A DNA stretch of 64,000 nt from Pseudomonadota bacterium (GTDB lineage Bacteria; Pseudomonadota; Gammaproteobacteria; Xanthomonadales; Rhodanobacteraceae): NCBI GenBank assembly GCA_018241365.1, contig JAFEDX010000197.1:1-64000 (forward strand). Reading direction: 5' to 3'. Below are positions 37,784 through 45,865 of this stretch, piece by piece (the stretch's first letter is position 1; each line of letters begins with the position of its first letter). The notes beneath the pieces are model-generated. The model did no database searches. It had not been told where the DNA came from and saw only the letters and a list, made by a program, of their open reading frames with translations. Both the position numbers and the translations under genes were made by a program.

Positions 37784-38062
37784 ATGAAAATCCTTCCCAC
37801 CCTTGTCCTGGCCGGCGCCGCTGCGCTGGTATCCGTCGGCGCCATCGCTGCACCCAAGTGCACGAGCGCGCCGCGCAACCAGTGGATGCCCGAGCAGCAG
37901 ATGAAGGACAACCTGCTCAAGCAGGGCTACAGCATCGACCGCTTCCTGGTTTCCGGCACCTGCTACGAGATCTACGGCAAGGACAAGGCCGGCAACAAGG
38001 TCGAGATCTACTTCGACCCGACCGACGGCCACATCGTCAAACGCCGCAGCCAGGGCAACTGA
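37784..38062 (+). CDS. Periplasmic PepSY-domain protein
   Basis: A 92-residue exported protein. The signal peptide is about residues 1-22 (ending VSVGAIAA), and the mature part is a single small PepSY-like domain: QQMKDNLLKQGYSIDRFLVS and IYFDPTDGHIVKR. Two cysteines, in PKCTSAP and SGTCYEIYG, could form a disulphide. The ATG at 37784 follows GGAGA. Together with the cytochrome b561 and two-component genes downstream it matches a set found in many proteobacteria where the sensor responds to metals or envelope signals. Confidence 0.8.
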   Translation: MKILPTLVLAGAAALVSVGAIAAPKCTSAPRNQWMPEQQMKDNLLKQGYSIDRFLVSGTCYEIYGKDKAGNKVEIYFDPTDGHIVKRRSQGN

Positions 38063-38073
38063 AGGAGGGCGGC

Positions 38074-38655
38074 ATGAACGCCATCTTCCGCAACGCGGCC
38101 GGCAAGGAGGCCGGCCGCGCGGGGCGTACGGTGAAGGTCTGGGACCCGCTGGTCAGGCTCTTCCACTGGTCGCTGGCCGCGTGCATCTTCGGCGCATTCC
38201 TGGTCGAGGAGGGCGACGCCGCGCATCGCTACCTTGGTTATACCGCGCTTGGCCTCGTCGCGTTCCGCCTGCTGTGGGGAATGATCGGAAGCCGACATGC
38301 GCGCTTTGCCGATTTCGTGCGCGGGCCGCGCGCGGTGATCGCCTATCTGCGCGAGCGCCGTGCCGGGACTTCACAACGTAGGCTTGGCCACAACCCGGCT
38401 GCGGCGGCGATGATCCTGTCGTTGCTGGGTGGCGTCGTCGCGGTCGGCATCACCGGCTGGATGCTGACCCTGGATGCGTTCTGGGGCGCCGAGTGGCTGG
38501 AGACGCTGCACGGCGCGCTGGCGTGGACCCTGCTCGGGTTGATCGCGGTGCACGTGCTGGCGGCGATCGTCGAAAGCGTGCATTACCGCGAGAACCTCAT
38601 CGCGTCCATGCTGCATGGTCGCAAGCGGGCGCCCGACGGTGACGGTAAACCGTGA
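38074..38655 (+). CDS. Cytochrome b561-family membrane protein
   Basis: A 193-residue integral membrane cytochrome with about four transmembrane helices. Haem-ligand histidines are in VRLFHWSLAACIFG, AAHRYLGYTALGL, LETLHGALAW and IAVHVLAAIVES. It would move electrons between the quinone pool and a periplasmic partner; in this arrangement the partner is often the PepSY protein encoded 12 bases upstream. It starts at ATG 38074 behind GAAGGAGGG. Confidence 0.85.
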   Translation: MNAIFRNAAGKEAGRAGRTVKVWDPLVRLFHWSLAACIFGAFLVEEGDAAHRYLGYTALGLVAFRLLWGMIGSRHARFADFVRGPRAVIAYLRERRAGTSQRRLGHNPAAAAMILSLLGGVVAVGITGWMLTLDAFWGAEWLETLHGALAWTLLGLIAVHVLAAIVESVHYRENLIASMLHGRKRAPDGDGKP

Positions 38656-38762
38656 GCAGCGGCCCGCCGCATGTTCGGAGCGTGGCCGTGGAGCGTGCCC
38701 GTGCCGTTGTGGGATTGCGCCAAATCAAGTTGTCAGGGGCTGACTCCGGCCACCCTTGCAGC

Positions 38763-39449
38763 ATGAGGCTGTTGCTCGCCGAGGACGATCATGCACTGGG
38801 TCTGGCCCTTGCCGATGGCCTGCGCCACCTCGGCCACGCGGTGGACTGGATCGAGGACGGCCGCCACGCGGCGCAGGCGCTGGAAGACACGCGCTACGCG
38901 GCGGCAGTGCTTGATTGGAACCTGCCGCGCATGAGTGGCGTGGAGGTGGTGCGCGGCATGCGCCGGCGCGGCGACCGCACGCCGGTGCTGTTGCTGACCG
39001 CGCGCGATGCGCTGGACGACCGCGTGCTCGGCCTCGACAGCGGCGCCGATGATTACGTGGTGAAGCCGGTGCACCTGGACGAGCTGGCCGCGCGGGTGCG
39101 CGCATTGCTGCGCCGCGCCGAAGGCAATCCCGCGCCGCTGCAACGCATCGGCGCCCTCGAACTCGACCCCGGCGCGCGCAGCGCCCGGCTGGATGGCAGC
39201 CCGCTGGATCTTTCGGCGCGCGAGTACGCGCTGCTGGAAGCGCTGGCCGCGCGGCCCGGACACGCGCTGTCGCGCGAACAATTGGAGGAAGCGTTGTACG
39301 GCTGGGGCGAGGAAGTCGCCAGCAATGCCATCGAGGTGCATGTCCACCACCTGCGCCGCAAGCTCGGCGCCGACTGGATCCGCACCCTGCGCGGAATCGG
39401 CTATGCGCTGTACCCGCCCACCGGCAAGTCTGATGAGGCACCGGCATGA
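38763..39449 (+). CDS. OmpR-family response regulator, QseB/PmrA-like
   Basis: A 228-residue regulator with a receiver domain (acidic pair AEDD at residues 6-9, phosphoacceptor D51 in AVLDWNLPRMSG, Lys in VVKPVHLDEL) and a winged-helix output domain (REYALLEALAARPGHALSRE through IEVHVHHLRRKLG). The ATG at 38763 is chosen because the fold begins there; a longer frame back to 38652 lacks homology. Its stop overlaps the start of the kinase gene (ATGA). It likely acts on the direct-repeat box at 37711. Confidence 0.9.
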   Translation: MRLLLAEDDHALGLALADGLRHLGHAVDWIEDGRHAAQALEDTRYAAAVLDWNLPRMSGVEVVRGMRRRGDRTPVLLLTARDALDDRVLGLDSGADDYVVKPVHLDELAARVRALLRRAEGNPAPLQRIGALELDPGARSARLDGSPLDLSAREYALLEALAARPGHALSREQLEEALYGWGEEVASNAIEVHVHHLRRKLGADWIRTLRGIGYALYPPTGKSDEAPA

Positions 39450-40795
39450 GACATCCGTCGCTGCGTCGCCGGTTGCTGTGGCTGGTGGGCTTGCCGGTGG
39501 TCGTCCTGTGGCTGGCCGCGGGCGCGTGGCTGGCGCAGCGCACCGCGCACGAGACCGCCGAAATGTTCGATCGCGAACTGCAACGCACCGCGGCCAGCGT
39601 ATTGGCGATGGTGGCGGTGCTGCCCGACAGGGCGTCGAAGATCGAAACGGTCAAGACCCATCGCCAGCAGGAAGACCAGCGTCCGGAAATCGTCGTGCGC
39701 GATCGTGCGGGGCGCCTGTTGCTGGATGCCTCCACGCTGCCGGCCGCGCCGGTGGCCGGCGATGCGCCACGCTTCCTCAGCGTGCGCGAGGCCGGCCAAA
39801 GCTGGCGCGTGTACCAGCGCTGGGATGCCGGACACCGCTACTGGATCCAGGTCGCCGCGCCGTTGCACGATCGCGAACAATTGCTGGCGGCGCACGTGAG
39901 CGCGCTGCTGGTACCACTGGCCGGGCTGCTGCTGTTGCTGCCGCTCGCCATCTGGATCGGCCTGCGCAGCGGACTGGCACCGCTGCGCAAGGTGTCGCAG
40001 GCCATCGCCGCGGAGCCCGCGAAGACGCCCACGCTCACACGCGACGATGTGCCGGACGAATTGCTGCAGCTGACGCGCGCGTTGGACGAGCTGGTCGCCA
40101 ATCTCGATCGTGCGCTGCGACGTGAGCGGCGCTTCACCGCCGATGCCGCGCACGAGCTGCGCCACCCGCTGGCGGTGTTGCAGCTGGAGCTCGACCTTGC
40201 CGGTGTCGCGCCGGACGACGCGGCGCGCCAGCAACACCTGCAACGCGCACGCGATGGACTCACGCGCATGCAGCGCATGGTTGCGCAATTGCTGACCCTG
40301 TCCCGGGTCGAATCGCTGGAGCAGCTGGCCGATGCGAAGCCCGTGGATCTTGCCGCGCTTGCACGCGAGGTGGTGGCGGAAGCCGGCGAACGTGCAGCGC
40401 CCCGCGGGGTCACCCTCGCGCTGTATGCCGATCCGGCGATCAGCGTACGGGGCAGCGCGGGCCTGCTGGAAATCGCGCTGCGCAACCTGGTGGACAACGC
40501 GATCGCGCACGGGAAGGCGGATGGCGAGGTCAATGTCACGCTCACCCGCGCAGGCGGAGCGGTCGAACTCGCGGTGGAAGACGATGGCCCCGGCATTCCC
40601 GGGGATCAGGCGGCACGCGTGGGTGAGCGCTTCGTGCGCGGCAGCCGCAGCAGCGGCAGTGGGCTGGGCCTGTCGATCGTCGAAGCGATTGCCGCGCTGC
40701 ACGGCGGCGAGGTCGTGATCGGACGCGCCGGGGGCGGTGGCGCGCGGGTCGCGCTGCGCCTGTCCGGCATTGCAAGGTCACCGCCCGCGCTTTGA
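39446..40795 (+). CDS. Sensor histidine kinase, QseC/PmrB-like
   Basis: A 449-residue membrane kinase. Transmembrane segments are at about 12-31 and 149-173, enclosing a periplasmic sensor domain of about 115 residues (EMFDRELQRTAASVLAMVAV). The H-box FTADAAHELRHPLAVLQLEL has its His near residue 236. The N-box NLVDNAIAHG and G-boxes DDGPGIP and GSGLGLSIVEAIAALHGG are complete. It pairs with the overlapping regulator upstream. The signal cannot be read from sequence; QseC/PmrB relatives respond to metals, acid or cationic compounds. Confidence 0.9.
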   Translation: MRHPSLRRRLLWLVGLPVVVLWLAAGAWLAQRTAHETAEMFDRELQRTAASVLAMVAVLPDRASKIETVKTHRQQEDQRPEIVVRDRAGRLLLDASTLPAAPVAGDAPRFLSVREAGQSWRVYQRWDAGHRYWIQVAAPLHDREQLLAAHVSALLVPLAGLLLLLPLAIWIGLRSGLAPLRKVSQAIAAEPAKTPTLTRDDVPDELLQLTRALDELVANLDRALRRERRFTADAAHELRHPLAVLQLELDLAGVAPDDAARQQHLQRARDGLTRMQRMVAQLLTLSRVESLEQLADAKPVDLAALAREVVAEAGERAAPRGVTLALYADPAISVRGSAGLLEIALRNLVDNAIAHGKADGEVNVTLTRAGGAVELAVEDDGPGIPGDQAARVGERFVRGSRSSGSGLGLSIVEAIAALHGGEVVIGRAGGGGARVALRLSGIARSPPAL

Positions 40796-40811
40796 CGCCG
40801 GAGCGCGGGAT

Positions 40812-41780
40812 TCATGGGTTCGCGGTGGTCTGGTGGTGCGCGAGCAACCGTGCCAGCGCACACGACACCACGCGCGCACGGATGCCATCCGAGCGACTGG
40901 TAAGTGCGATCGGCACGCGCGTGCCCAGCACGATGCCCGCGCTGGCGGCGCCCGCGAAGTAGATCATCTGCTTCGCGAGCATGTTGCCGGTCATGAGGTC
41001 GGGCACCACCATGATGTCGGCGCGTCCGACCACCGGCGAATGGATGCCCTTGATCGCCGCTGCCGCGACCGACACCGCGTTGTCGAATGCGAGCGGGCCT
41101 TCCAGTTCCGCACCGGTGATCTGGCCTCGATCGCGCATCTTGCACAGCGCGGCGGCATCGATCGTCGAGGCGATGGCGGGATTCACCGTCTCCACGGCGG
41201 ACAGGATCGCCACCTTTGGCATTTCGATGCCGACGGCATGGGCGAGGTCGATCGCGTTCTGGACGATGTCGCGCTTGTCGAGGAGGTCGGGGGTGATGTT
41301 GATCGCGCCATCGGTCAGGAGCAGCGGCTTCGGATACGTCGAGACATCCAGCGCGAACACGTGGCTGGCCCGGCGTTCGGTGCGCAGCCCCAGCTCGCGG
41401 TCCAGCACGGCGCCCATCAGTTCGTCGGTATGCAGCGCGCCTTTCAACAGCGCTCCCGCCTTGCCCGCGTGCACCAGCGCGACTGCGCGCGCGGCGGCCG
41501 CGTGGCTGTGCGGCACGTCTTCGATCCGGCAGTCGTCCAGTTCAAGCCCGTTCGACTCGGCGGCCAGCCGGATCTTCGCCCTGGGTCCCACCAGGATCGG
41601 CTTGATCAGGCCGAGCCGGGCCGCTTCCAGTGCACCCTGCAGCGACAGTGCGTCGCAGGGGTGGACCACGGCGAACGGCAGCGGATCGAGTGCCGCGGCG
41701 GCGTTGACCAGTGCATCGAACGGCGATGCATGGGCGTTTCCGGTCGCGCTGGCCGGGGTGCGGAGTTCCTTGTTCATCAT
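40812..41780 (-). CDS. Phosphate acetyl/butyryltransferase-family enzyme
   Basis: A 322-residue Pta/Ptb-type acyltransferase that would interconvert acyl-CoA and acyl phosphate. LGLIKPILVGPRAKI, LLKGALHTDELMGAVLD, LLLTDGAINITPDLLDK, the family signature around VGRADIMVVPDLMTGNMLAK, and GAASAGIVLGTRVPIALTSR are all in order. It lacks the extra domains of long Pta. No acetate or butyrate kinase gene is in the window. The start is ATG 41780 (a second ATG follows at once). It is 43 bases downstream of the RNR-like gene on the same strand, in an operon preceded by an FNR-type box, so a role in low-oxygen acyl or propionyl/butyryl metabolism is likely. Confidence 0.85.
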   Translation of the reverse strand: MMNKELRTPASATGNAHASPFDALVNAAAALDPLPFAVVHPCDALSLQGALEAARLGLIKPILVGPRAKIRLAAESNGLELDDCRIEDVPHSHAAAARAVALVHAGKAGALLKGALHTDELMGAVLDRELGLRTERRASHVFALDVSTYPKPLLLTDGAINITPDLLDKRDIVQNAIDLAHAVGIEMPKVAILSAVETVNPAIASTIDAAALCKMRDRGQITGAELEGPLAFDNAVSVAAAAIKGIHSPVVGRADIMVVPDLMTGNMLAKQMIYFAGAASAGIVLGTRVPIALTSRSDGIRARVVSCALARLLAHHQTTANP

Positions 41781-41823
41781 GGGTGGTTCAACACCAGTAC
41801 GGATATTGGCAGTCTGACGGAGT

Positions 41824-42903
41824 TCACGCCGGCAAGGGAACCGACGGATCGCGCCAGACCGGTTCGCCCAGGCCGTGCAACGCGGCTTGCAGGCGCGCCT
41901 GATTGCGTTGGCGCTCGCTGGGTTCGCGGATGGCGAGCAATGGATAGACGATCGGTTCATCCATCCATGGCTGCAGTGACGCGCGCATCGCGATCTGCGC
42001 GGTCCATGGCAGGTCGGGCAGCGTGTCGGGCTTGCCGGCGTGTCCGTCCGTCGTGGTGCGCAGGATGTTCAAGGCGTATCCGCAGGACCGGATCGTGCGT
42101 TGCCCGTCGGGTGCCGTGATCACGTGGGCGTGGTGTTCGCCTGCCAGCGGATCGGCTGCGTCGGCTACGACGTTGGCCAGCAGCGCCAACCGTGGTTGCG
42201 CAGTGAGCGCGGTCAGGCTGGCGTGGCGCAAGCCGTATTGCGCGGCGGCGTGCAACAGTTCGGCGGGAGCGTGGCGCAAGGTGGTGCGAGCCATGGACGC
42301 GTCGAGATCGGCGGTGCAGGGACCACGCGCGGCCGCCAGTGCGATGTTGCCGCGCAGGCAGCCCTCGGCCACCGCGCGGGCCATGCCGGCCGCCTGCGCG
42401 CGCCCCGCGTCGCTGTCGTAGGCGAGCCCCAGCAGGGCCAGCGCATCCGCGATGCCGATGAGTCCGATGCGCAGACGCGGTGCCGTCATGTCCGCGAACA
42501 ACGCGGCATTGTCCAGCATGCGCACGCTGAGCGACGCACACTCCGCCATGGCCTTGAGCGCGAGCGTGGCGTTGGGCGAACCGCCGGCGGAGACGAAAAC
42601 GGCCGCGTTCAGCGCGGCGTGCAAGGTGCCGTCGCGCCAACTGACCCGGCCGGTGCCGGCATCCGCAAGCAGGCGCGCATCGGGCAGCACGCGCCAGGCG
42701 GCCAGCGCGTCCGTGAAACGGCTGCCCAGTAGAGCAATGTCGTGGCCCGTTTCGACCGAGGCGAGGGCGGTCGCCACGCGCTGCCAGGTGTCCTCGATGG
42801 AGCGGTCGCGCAGCCCCGTGCGGTCGCGCCAGCGGAACCACGCATCCCACGCCTCGACGGAGACGAGGTCGCTGAAGGGGGACGATCGGTGCAATTCTGG
42901 CAT
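41824..42903 (-). CDS. Ribonucleotide-reductase-derived protein lacking the catalytic core
   Basis: A 359-residue protein that aligns by eye with the two ends of class II-type ribonucleotide reductase large chains. Residues 15-85 match the N-terminal region (FRWRDRTGL, ALAAWRVLPDARLLADAG, compare RFLPNSPTLMNAG). Residues 115-167 match the C-terminal region (SLSVRMLDN, then RIGLIGIADALALLGLAYDS). Residues 225-244, LRHASLTALTAQPRLALLAN, sit where enzymes have RNA-LTAIAPTGTIS. Near 290-315, TAQIAMRASLQPWMDEPI matches the LRMQAAFQ-VDNAISKT end. The roughly 300-400 residues with the active-site cysteines and Asn-x-Cys-x-Glu are absent. It cannot be a reductase; a regulatory or structural role is open. 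It is first in the FNR-boxed operon with the Pta-like gene. Confidence 0.65.
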   Translation of the reverse strand: MPELHRSSPFSDLVSVEAWDAWFRWRDRTGLRDRSIEDTWQRVATALASVETGHDIALLGSRFTDALAAWRVLPDARLLADAGTGRVSWRDGTLHAALNAAVFVSAGGSPNATLALKAMAECASLSVRMLDNAALFADMTAPRLRIGLIGIADALALLGLAYDSDAGRAQAAGMARAVAEGCLRGNIALAAARGPCTADLDASMARTTLRHAPAELLHAAAQYGLRHASLTALTAQPRLALLANVVADAADPLAGEHHAHVITAPDGQRTIRSCGYALNILRTTTDGHAGKPDTLPDLPWTAQIAMRASLQPWMDEPIVYPLLAIREPSERQRNQARLQAALHGLGEPVWRDPSVPLPA

Positions 42904-42957
42904 GGGCGTGCAGGCGAGCGGTCAAGTCCAACTATCCGTGCGCGTCGGAGGGGGCAT

Positions 42958-42971
42958 TTGACCCGCGTCAA
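42958..42971 (-). promoter_or_regulatory. FNR-type box in front of the RNR-like/Pta-like operon
   Basis: TTGACCCGCGTCAA. On the minus strand GATAGT (42936-42931) begins 28.5 bp from the centre, the class II geometry, predicting a start near 42924 and a leader of about 20 bases to the ATG at 42903. On the plus strand, towards the Crp-type regulator gene, no hexamer with A2/T6 lies at that distance. Confidence 0.7.
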
Positions 42972-43090
42972 TTGCGCGCGGCGCCGGACGCGCCTGTTAC
43001 GCACCGTTACACGGCGTTGCCGAGCGGACATCGGCCTGTGACAACCGGCGCGTAACTTAATCGGCATACCCCGACACCGGAAGCATCGCC

Positions 43091-43810
43091 ATGGATACCG
43101 CGTTCGCACCGTCGATGATCGAAGCCCCCCACCCGCGGAACGACTTGGCCGCACTGCCCGAGCTGGACATCGAACAGTTGCAGCGCCACATGCTCGTCAC
43201 GCAACGGAAGGTACGCGCGGGCCAGTACCTGTATCGCAACGGCCAGCCGTTCCATGCGCTGTACCTCGTGCACGCCGGGTTCCTGAAGACCTGTGAGCTC
43301 ACGGTGGATGGCCGTGAACAGGTGACGGGTTTCCGGATGCGCGGCGACCTGCTGGGCGTCGAGTCCATCGGCCTTGCCGTCCACACCTGCGATGCCGTGG
43401 CGCTGGATGATTCCGTGATCTGGGAGCTGGCTTATCCGCCGGTGCTGAATGCGTGCCTGCACGTGCCCGAGCTGCAGGCACGGCTGGCCGCCGCCCTGGC
43501 CGAGGAAATCCGCCGCGATCGCGCGTGGATGCTCTCGATCGCGACCCTGCCGGCCGAGCAGCGCGTGGCGTCGTTCCTGCTCGACCTGGCCGCGCGCCTG
43601 GCGCGCCTGGGGTTCAGCGCCCGCCATTTCATCCTGCGCATGGGACGCGCGGACATCGCGAGCTTCCTCGCGCTCAAGCACGAAACGGTGAGTCGCGCGC
43701 TGTCGCACCTCGAGCGGCTCGGTCACATCTCGGTGCAACGACGCGAGGTGAAGCTGCTCGACGTGGCGGCGTTGCGCAGCCTGGTCGGCCTGCCCTGCAC
43801 GGTCCAGTGA
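43091..43810 (+). CDS. Crp/FNR-family regulator without cluster cysteines (DNR-like)
   Basis: A 239-residue regulator with a cNMP-type sensor domain (about 35-140), a long dimer helix and a C-terminal helix-turn-helix. The recognition helix region ADIASFLALKHETVSRALSHL carries E198, S201 and R202, the FNR-type residues, so it should read TTGAT-like sites as FNR does. The N-terminus (MDTAFAPSMIEAPHPRNDLA) has no cysteines, and the remaining Cys (68, 100, 122, 236) do not form the FNR pattern, so it is not an iron-sulphur oxygen sensor. This is the profile of DNR/NNR regulators, which sense NO through haem. It abuts the convergent kinase gene with no spacer. Confidence 0.8.
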   Translation: MDTAFAPSMIEAPHPRNDLAALPELDIEQLQRHMLVTQRKVRAGQYLYRNGQPFHALYLVHAGFLKTCELTVDGREQVTGFRMRGDLLGVESIGLAVHTCDAVALDDSVIWELAYPPVLNACLHVPELQARLAAALAEEIRRDRAWMLSIATLPAEQRVASFLLDLAARLARLGFSARHFILRMGRADIASFLALKHETVSRALSHLERLGHISVQRREVKLLDVAALRSLVGLPCTVQ

Positions 43811-45865
43811 TCAACCGCCTTCGAGCACGCGCTGGATCGCGCTGACCAGCTGTTCGCGGCGGTAGGGCTTGCGCAACAGTTCGAAGCCGTCCAGCCGGTT
43901 GTCCGCCGCCTGCCGGTCTTCCGCACCCGGGTAGCCCGAAGTCAGCAGGACCGCAAGTCCGGGCCGGCTGCGGCGGGCCTCGCGCGCCAGTTCCACGCCG
44001 TTCATGCCGCTGCCCAGCACCACGTCGGAGAACAGCAGGTCCACGGCGGGCTGCGCGCGCAGGGTATCCAATGCCTCACGCGCGTCGGCGACCGCGATGA
44101 CGTCGTAGCCGATGGCGCGCAGGAAGCGGGTGGCGATGGTGCGTACGTCGGTTTCATCTTCGACCACCAGGATGGTCGCGTGTCGCGGCGGCTCTGCGGA
44201 GTGGGCTGCCTGCGGCAGCTCGCGCCTGCTGCCCGGCTCGTTGTCCGCGACCGGCAGCACCAGCGTGACGCGCGTGCCGTAGCCCAGCCTGCTGTCCATG
44301 GCCATGGCACCGCCGGACTGGGTGACGAAGCCGTACACCATGCTCAGGCCGAGGCCGCTGCCCTTGCCGGAAACCTTGGTGGTGAAAAACGGTTCGAGCG
44401 CGTGCGCCTGCACCTCGGGCGGCATGCCGGTGCCGCTGTCGGCGACGTCGATCGCCACGTATTGGCCGCGCGGAAGCTTCCATTCGTTGTCGGCGTTTGC
44501 AAGCTCGATTTCGCGCGCCGTGATGGCCAGGCGTCCGCCGCGCGGCATCGCGTCGCGTGCGTTCAGCGCGAGATTGACCAGTGCCGTGTCCAGTTCGTTC
44601 GGATCGGCGTACACGTCGGGCACCGCCGTCGCGCAATCCACGTCCACCGCGACCGCTTCGCCGAGCGTGCGCCGCAGCATGTGGCCCAGTTCCTCCAGCA
44701 GTGGCTGCGGCACGATCGCCCGCGGCCGCAGCGGTTGCCGGCGCGCGAACGCCAGCAGCCTGCGGGTGAGGTCGGCGCCGCGGTCCACCGCCCGCAACGC
44801 GCTGTCGATGGCTTCCTGGGCCTGGGGTTGGGCGGACAGCTCCATCTCCAGCAGTTGCAGGTTGCCCGAGACCACCGTCAGCAGGTTGTTGAAGTCGTGC
44901 GCGATGCCGCCGGTGAGTTGGCCGATCGCGTCGAGCCGTTGCGCGTGCGCCAGCTGTTCTTCACTGCGGCTGCGCTCCACGGTCGCGGACAGCAGGGTGG
45001 CGACCGATTGCAGGAAACCGACCTTGTCGCGGTCGAAGCCGGCCGGCGCGTACGCCAGCGCGACCAGGGCGCCAAGGGGCTCGTCGCGTCCGAACAACGG
45101 CACCATCGCGACATCGTGGAAGCCGGCGGCCGCGAGGTTCGCGCGGATCGTCGCGTGCTGCCCGCCACGCAGGGTTTCCAGCGTGACCGCGTCCGGTCCG
45201 CCTGCGGCGAAGGTGCTGCGCACGAACCGGGTTTCTCCGAACGTTGCCGCCAGGGTTTCCGCGGCCTGAGCGGAAAGCCCCGTGAACGCCCGCACGCGCA
45301 GGTCGCTGCGGTGCCAGTCGGTGGAAAGGATGGCCACCGCCGGCACGTCCAGCGCCGTGCAGACCAGTTCCGGAATGCGCTGGATCGCGCGTTCGTAATC
45401 GCGCGATTCCAGCGCGAGCCGTCCGATCTGCATGACGAAGGTGTCGCGCCGCGTGCGTTCCATCGCCTGCTGCACGCGGCGGGTCTCGGAGATGTCGCGC
45501 ACCGAGGCGATCGTGATGAGGCCCTGCTCCGTGGCGACCGGGCTCAGGCCGATCTCGACCTGGAATTCCCGTCCGTCCCGGCGCACGCCCAGCAGCTCGG
45601 TGCCGATGCCCATCGGGCGTGTGCGTGGCCGCCGCAGATAGTCATCGCGGTGCTTGCGGTGGGCGTGTCGCAACGGTTCCGGTACCAGCACGTCCAGCGC
45701 CATCCCCTGCAGGGTTCCGGCGGGGTAGCCGAACATCGATTCGGCCTGCAGGTTGGCCAGCACGATGGTGCCTTCCGCATCCACCGCAAGCATCGCGTCG
45801 GGCGCAATGGCGAAACATCCTTGCAGGGTGGCGAAGCTCGCGGAGGGCACGCCGGCCGGGGTCAT
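43811..45865 (-). CDS. Hybrid histidine kinase (PAS-GAF-HisKA-HATPase-receiver)
   Basis: A 684-residue soluble hybrid sensor kinase with no transmembrane segment. A PAS domain is at about 10-130 (LAVDAEGTIVLANLQAESMF), a GAF-like domain at about 150-305, the H-box IGQLTGGIAHDFNNLLTVVS with His near 323, then HATPase boxes (NLALNARDAMPRGG, DSGTGMPPEV, GSGLGLSMVYGFV), and a C-terminal receiver from about 563 with its Asp near 613 in LLFSDVVLGSGMNG. It is a cytoplasmic sensor, perhaps redox- or ligand-linked through PAS/GAF. It overlaps the upstream regulator gene by 4 bases (ATGA), so the two are one operon, driven from the region with the box at 46641. Confidence 0.88.
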   Translation of the reverse strand: MTPAGVPSASFATLQGCFAIAPDAMLAVDAEGTIVLANLQAESMFGYPAGTLQGMALDVLVPEPLRHAHRKHRDDYLRRPRTRPMGIGTELLGVRRDGREFQVEIGLSPVATEQGLITIASVRDISETRRVQQAMERTRRDTFVMQIGRLALESRDYERAIQRIPELVCTALDVPAVAILSTDWHRSDLRVRAFTGLSAQAAETLAATFGETRFVRSTFAAGGPDAVTLETLRGGQHATIRANLAAAGFHDVAMVPLFGRDEPLGALVALAYAPAGFDRDKVGFLQSVATLLSATVERSRSEEQLAHAQRLDAIGQLTGGIAHDFNNLLTVVSGNLQLLEMELSAQPQAQEAIDSALRAVDRGADLTRRLLAFARRQPLRPRAIVPQPLLEELGHMLRRTLGEAVAVDVDCATAVPDVYADPNELDTALVNLALNARDAMPRGGRLAITAREIELANADNEWKLPRGQYVAIDVADSGTGMPPEVQAHALEPFFTTKVSGKGSGLGLSMVYGFVTQSGGAMAMDSRLGYGTRVTLVLPVADNEPGSRRELPQAAHSAEPPRHATILVVEDETDVRTIATRFLRAIGYDVIAVADAREALDTLRAQPAVDLLFSDVVLGSGMNGVELAREARRSRPGLAVLLTSGYPGAEDRQAADNRLDGFELLRKPYRREQLVSAIQRVLEGG

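Noticed and set aside
38715-38728. FNR-like site TTGCGCCAAATCAA upstream of the QseB-type regulator
   Set aside because: Only 8 of 10 consensus positions match and there is no matching -10; the gene is more likely read from the promoter at 37711.
41824-42903. Treating the RNR-like gene as a simple pseudogene
   Set aside because: The frame is intact with a good start, normal codon bias, an operon partner and its own promoter box; nothing indicates a frameshift.
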